The notes beneath the pieces were generated by a model. It worked only from the letters and a program-made list of their open reading frames with translations, made no database searches and was not told the DNA's origin. Of a stretch of 12,591 bases of DNA, positions 12,583 to 12,591 are shown one piece after another. The translations under genes were made by a program, and so were the position numbers. The DNA is from Firmicutes bacterium UBA993 (GTDB lineage: Bacteria > Bacillota > Dethiobacteria > DTU022), in NCBI GenBank assembly GCA_002292015.1, contig DBBD01000060.1, positions 650-13,240 of the forward strand, given 5' to 3'. The stretch's first letter is position 1. Every line of letters begins with the position of its first letter.

Positions 12583-12591
12583 ACGGGGTTG

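Overview
The window looks like chromosome from a strictly anaerobic, hydrogen-metabolising Bacillota of the class Clostridia (Moorella/Peptococcaceae-like, judged from gene content only). The grounds are a trimeric electron-bifurcating [FeFe]-hydrogenase, a second PAS-linked H-cluster protein with a SpoIIE-type phosphatase, Shine-Dalgarno-rich gene starts and sigma-A-type promoters. The species cannot be fixed from sequence alone. There is no sign of phage or plasmid genes, insertion sequences or CRISPR.

Layout. Positions 1-79 hold the 3' part of a tRNA-Leu(UAG). A DUF3786 protein (169-807, +) follows. After a hairpin-containing gap come a bifunctional-nuclease-family protein (1004-1438, -) and a small dodecin (1587-1790, +) with an almost ideal promoter and a hairpin terminator. 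From 10178 down to 1921, everything on the minus strand reads as one long cluster: XRE-cupin regulator, hydC, hydB, hydA, a stand-alone thioredoxin-like [2Fe-2S] ferredoxin, a sensory-type H-cluster/PAS protein, and a SpoIIE-type phosphatase. The last six genes are 0-27 nt apart or overlap, so they are very probably one operon; the regulator sits 73 nt upstream of hydC. A separate minus-strand pair (12520 to 10457) encodes a GPH-family (MelB-like) cation symporter and a YhhN/TMEM86-type lysoplasmalogenase.

How the genes work together. HydABC is expected to couple NADH and reduced ferredoxin to H2 formation, or run in reverse, in the cytoplasm. The second H-cluster protein keeps the cluster-binding cysteines but has lost the residues of the catalytic proton path. 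It carries a PAS domain and overlaps a PP2C/SpoIIE phosphatase, so I read the downstream half of the operon as an H2 or redox sensor with a phosphatase output. The small ferredoxin between the two halves is a plausible electron link. No hydE, hydF or hydG maturase is present, so the H-cluster must be completed by genes elsewhere.

The most interesting spots are: the sensor-phosphatase module and its altered metal sites; a repeat-rich control region upstream of the regulator, with an inverted repeat lying across the promoter spacer; and the pairing of a MelB/MFSD2A-superfamily transporter with a lysoplasmalogenase, which suggests lysolipid rather than sugar transport.
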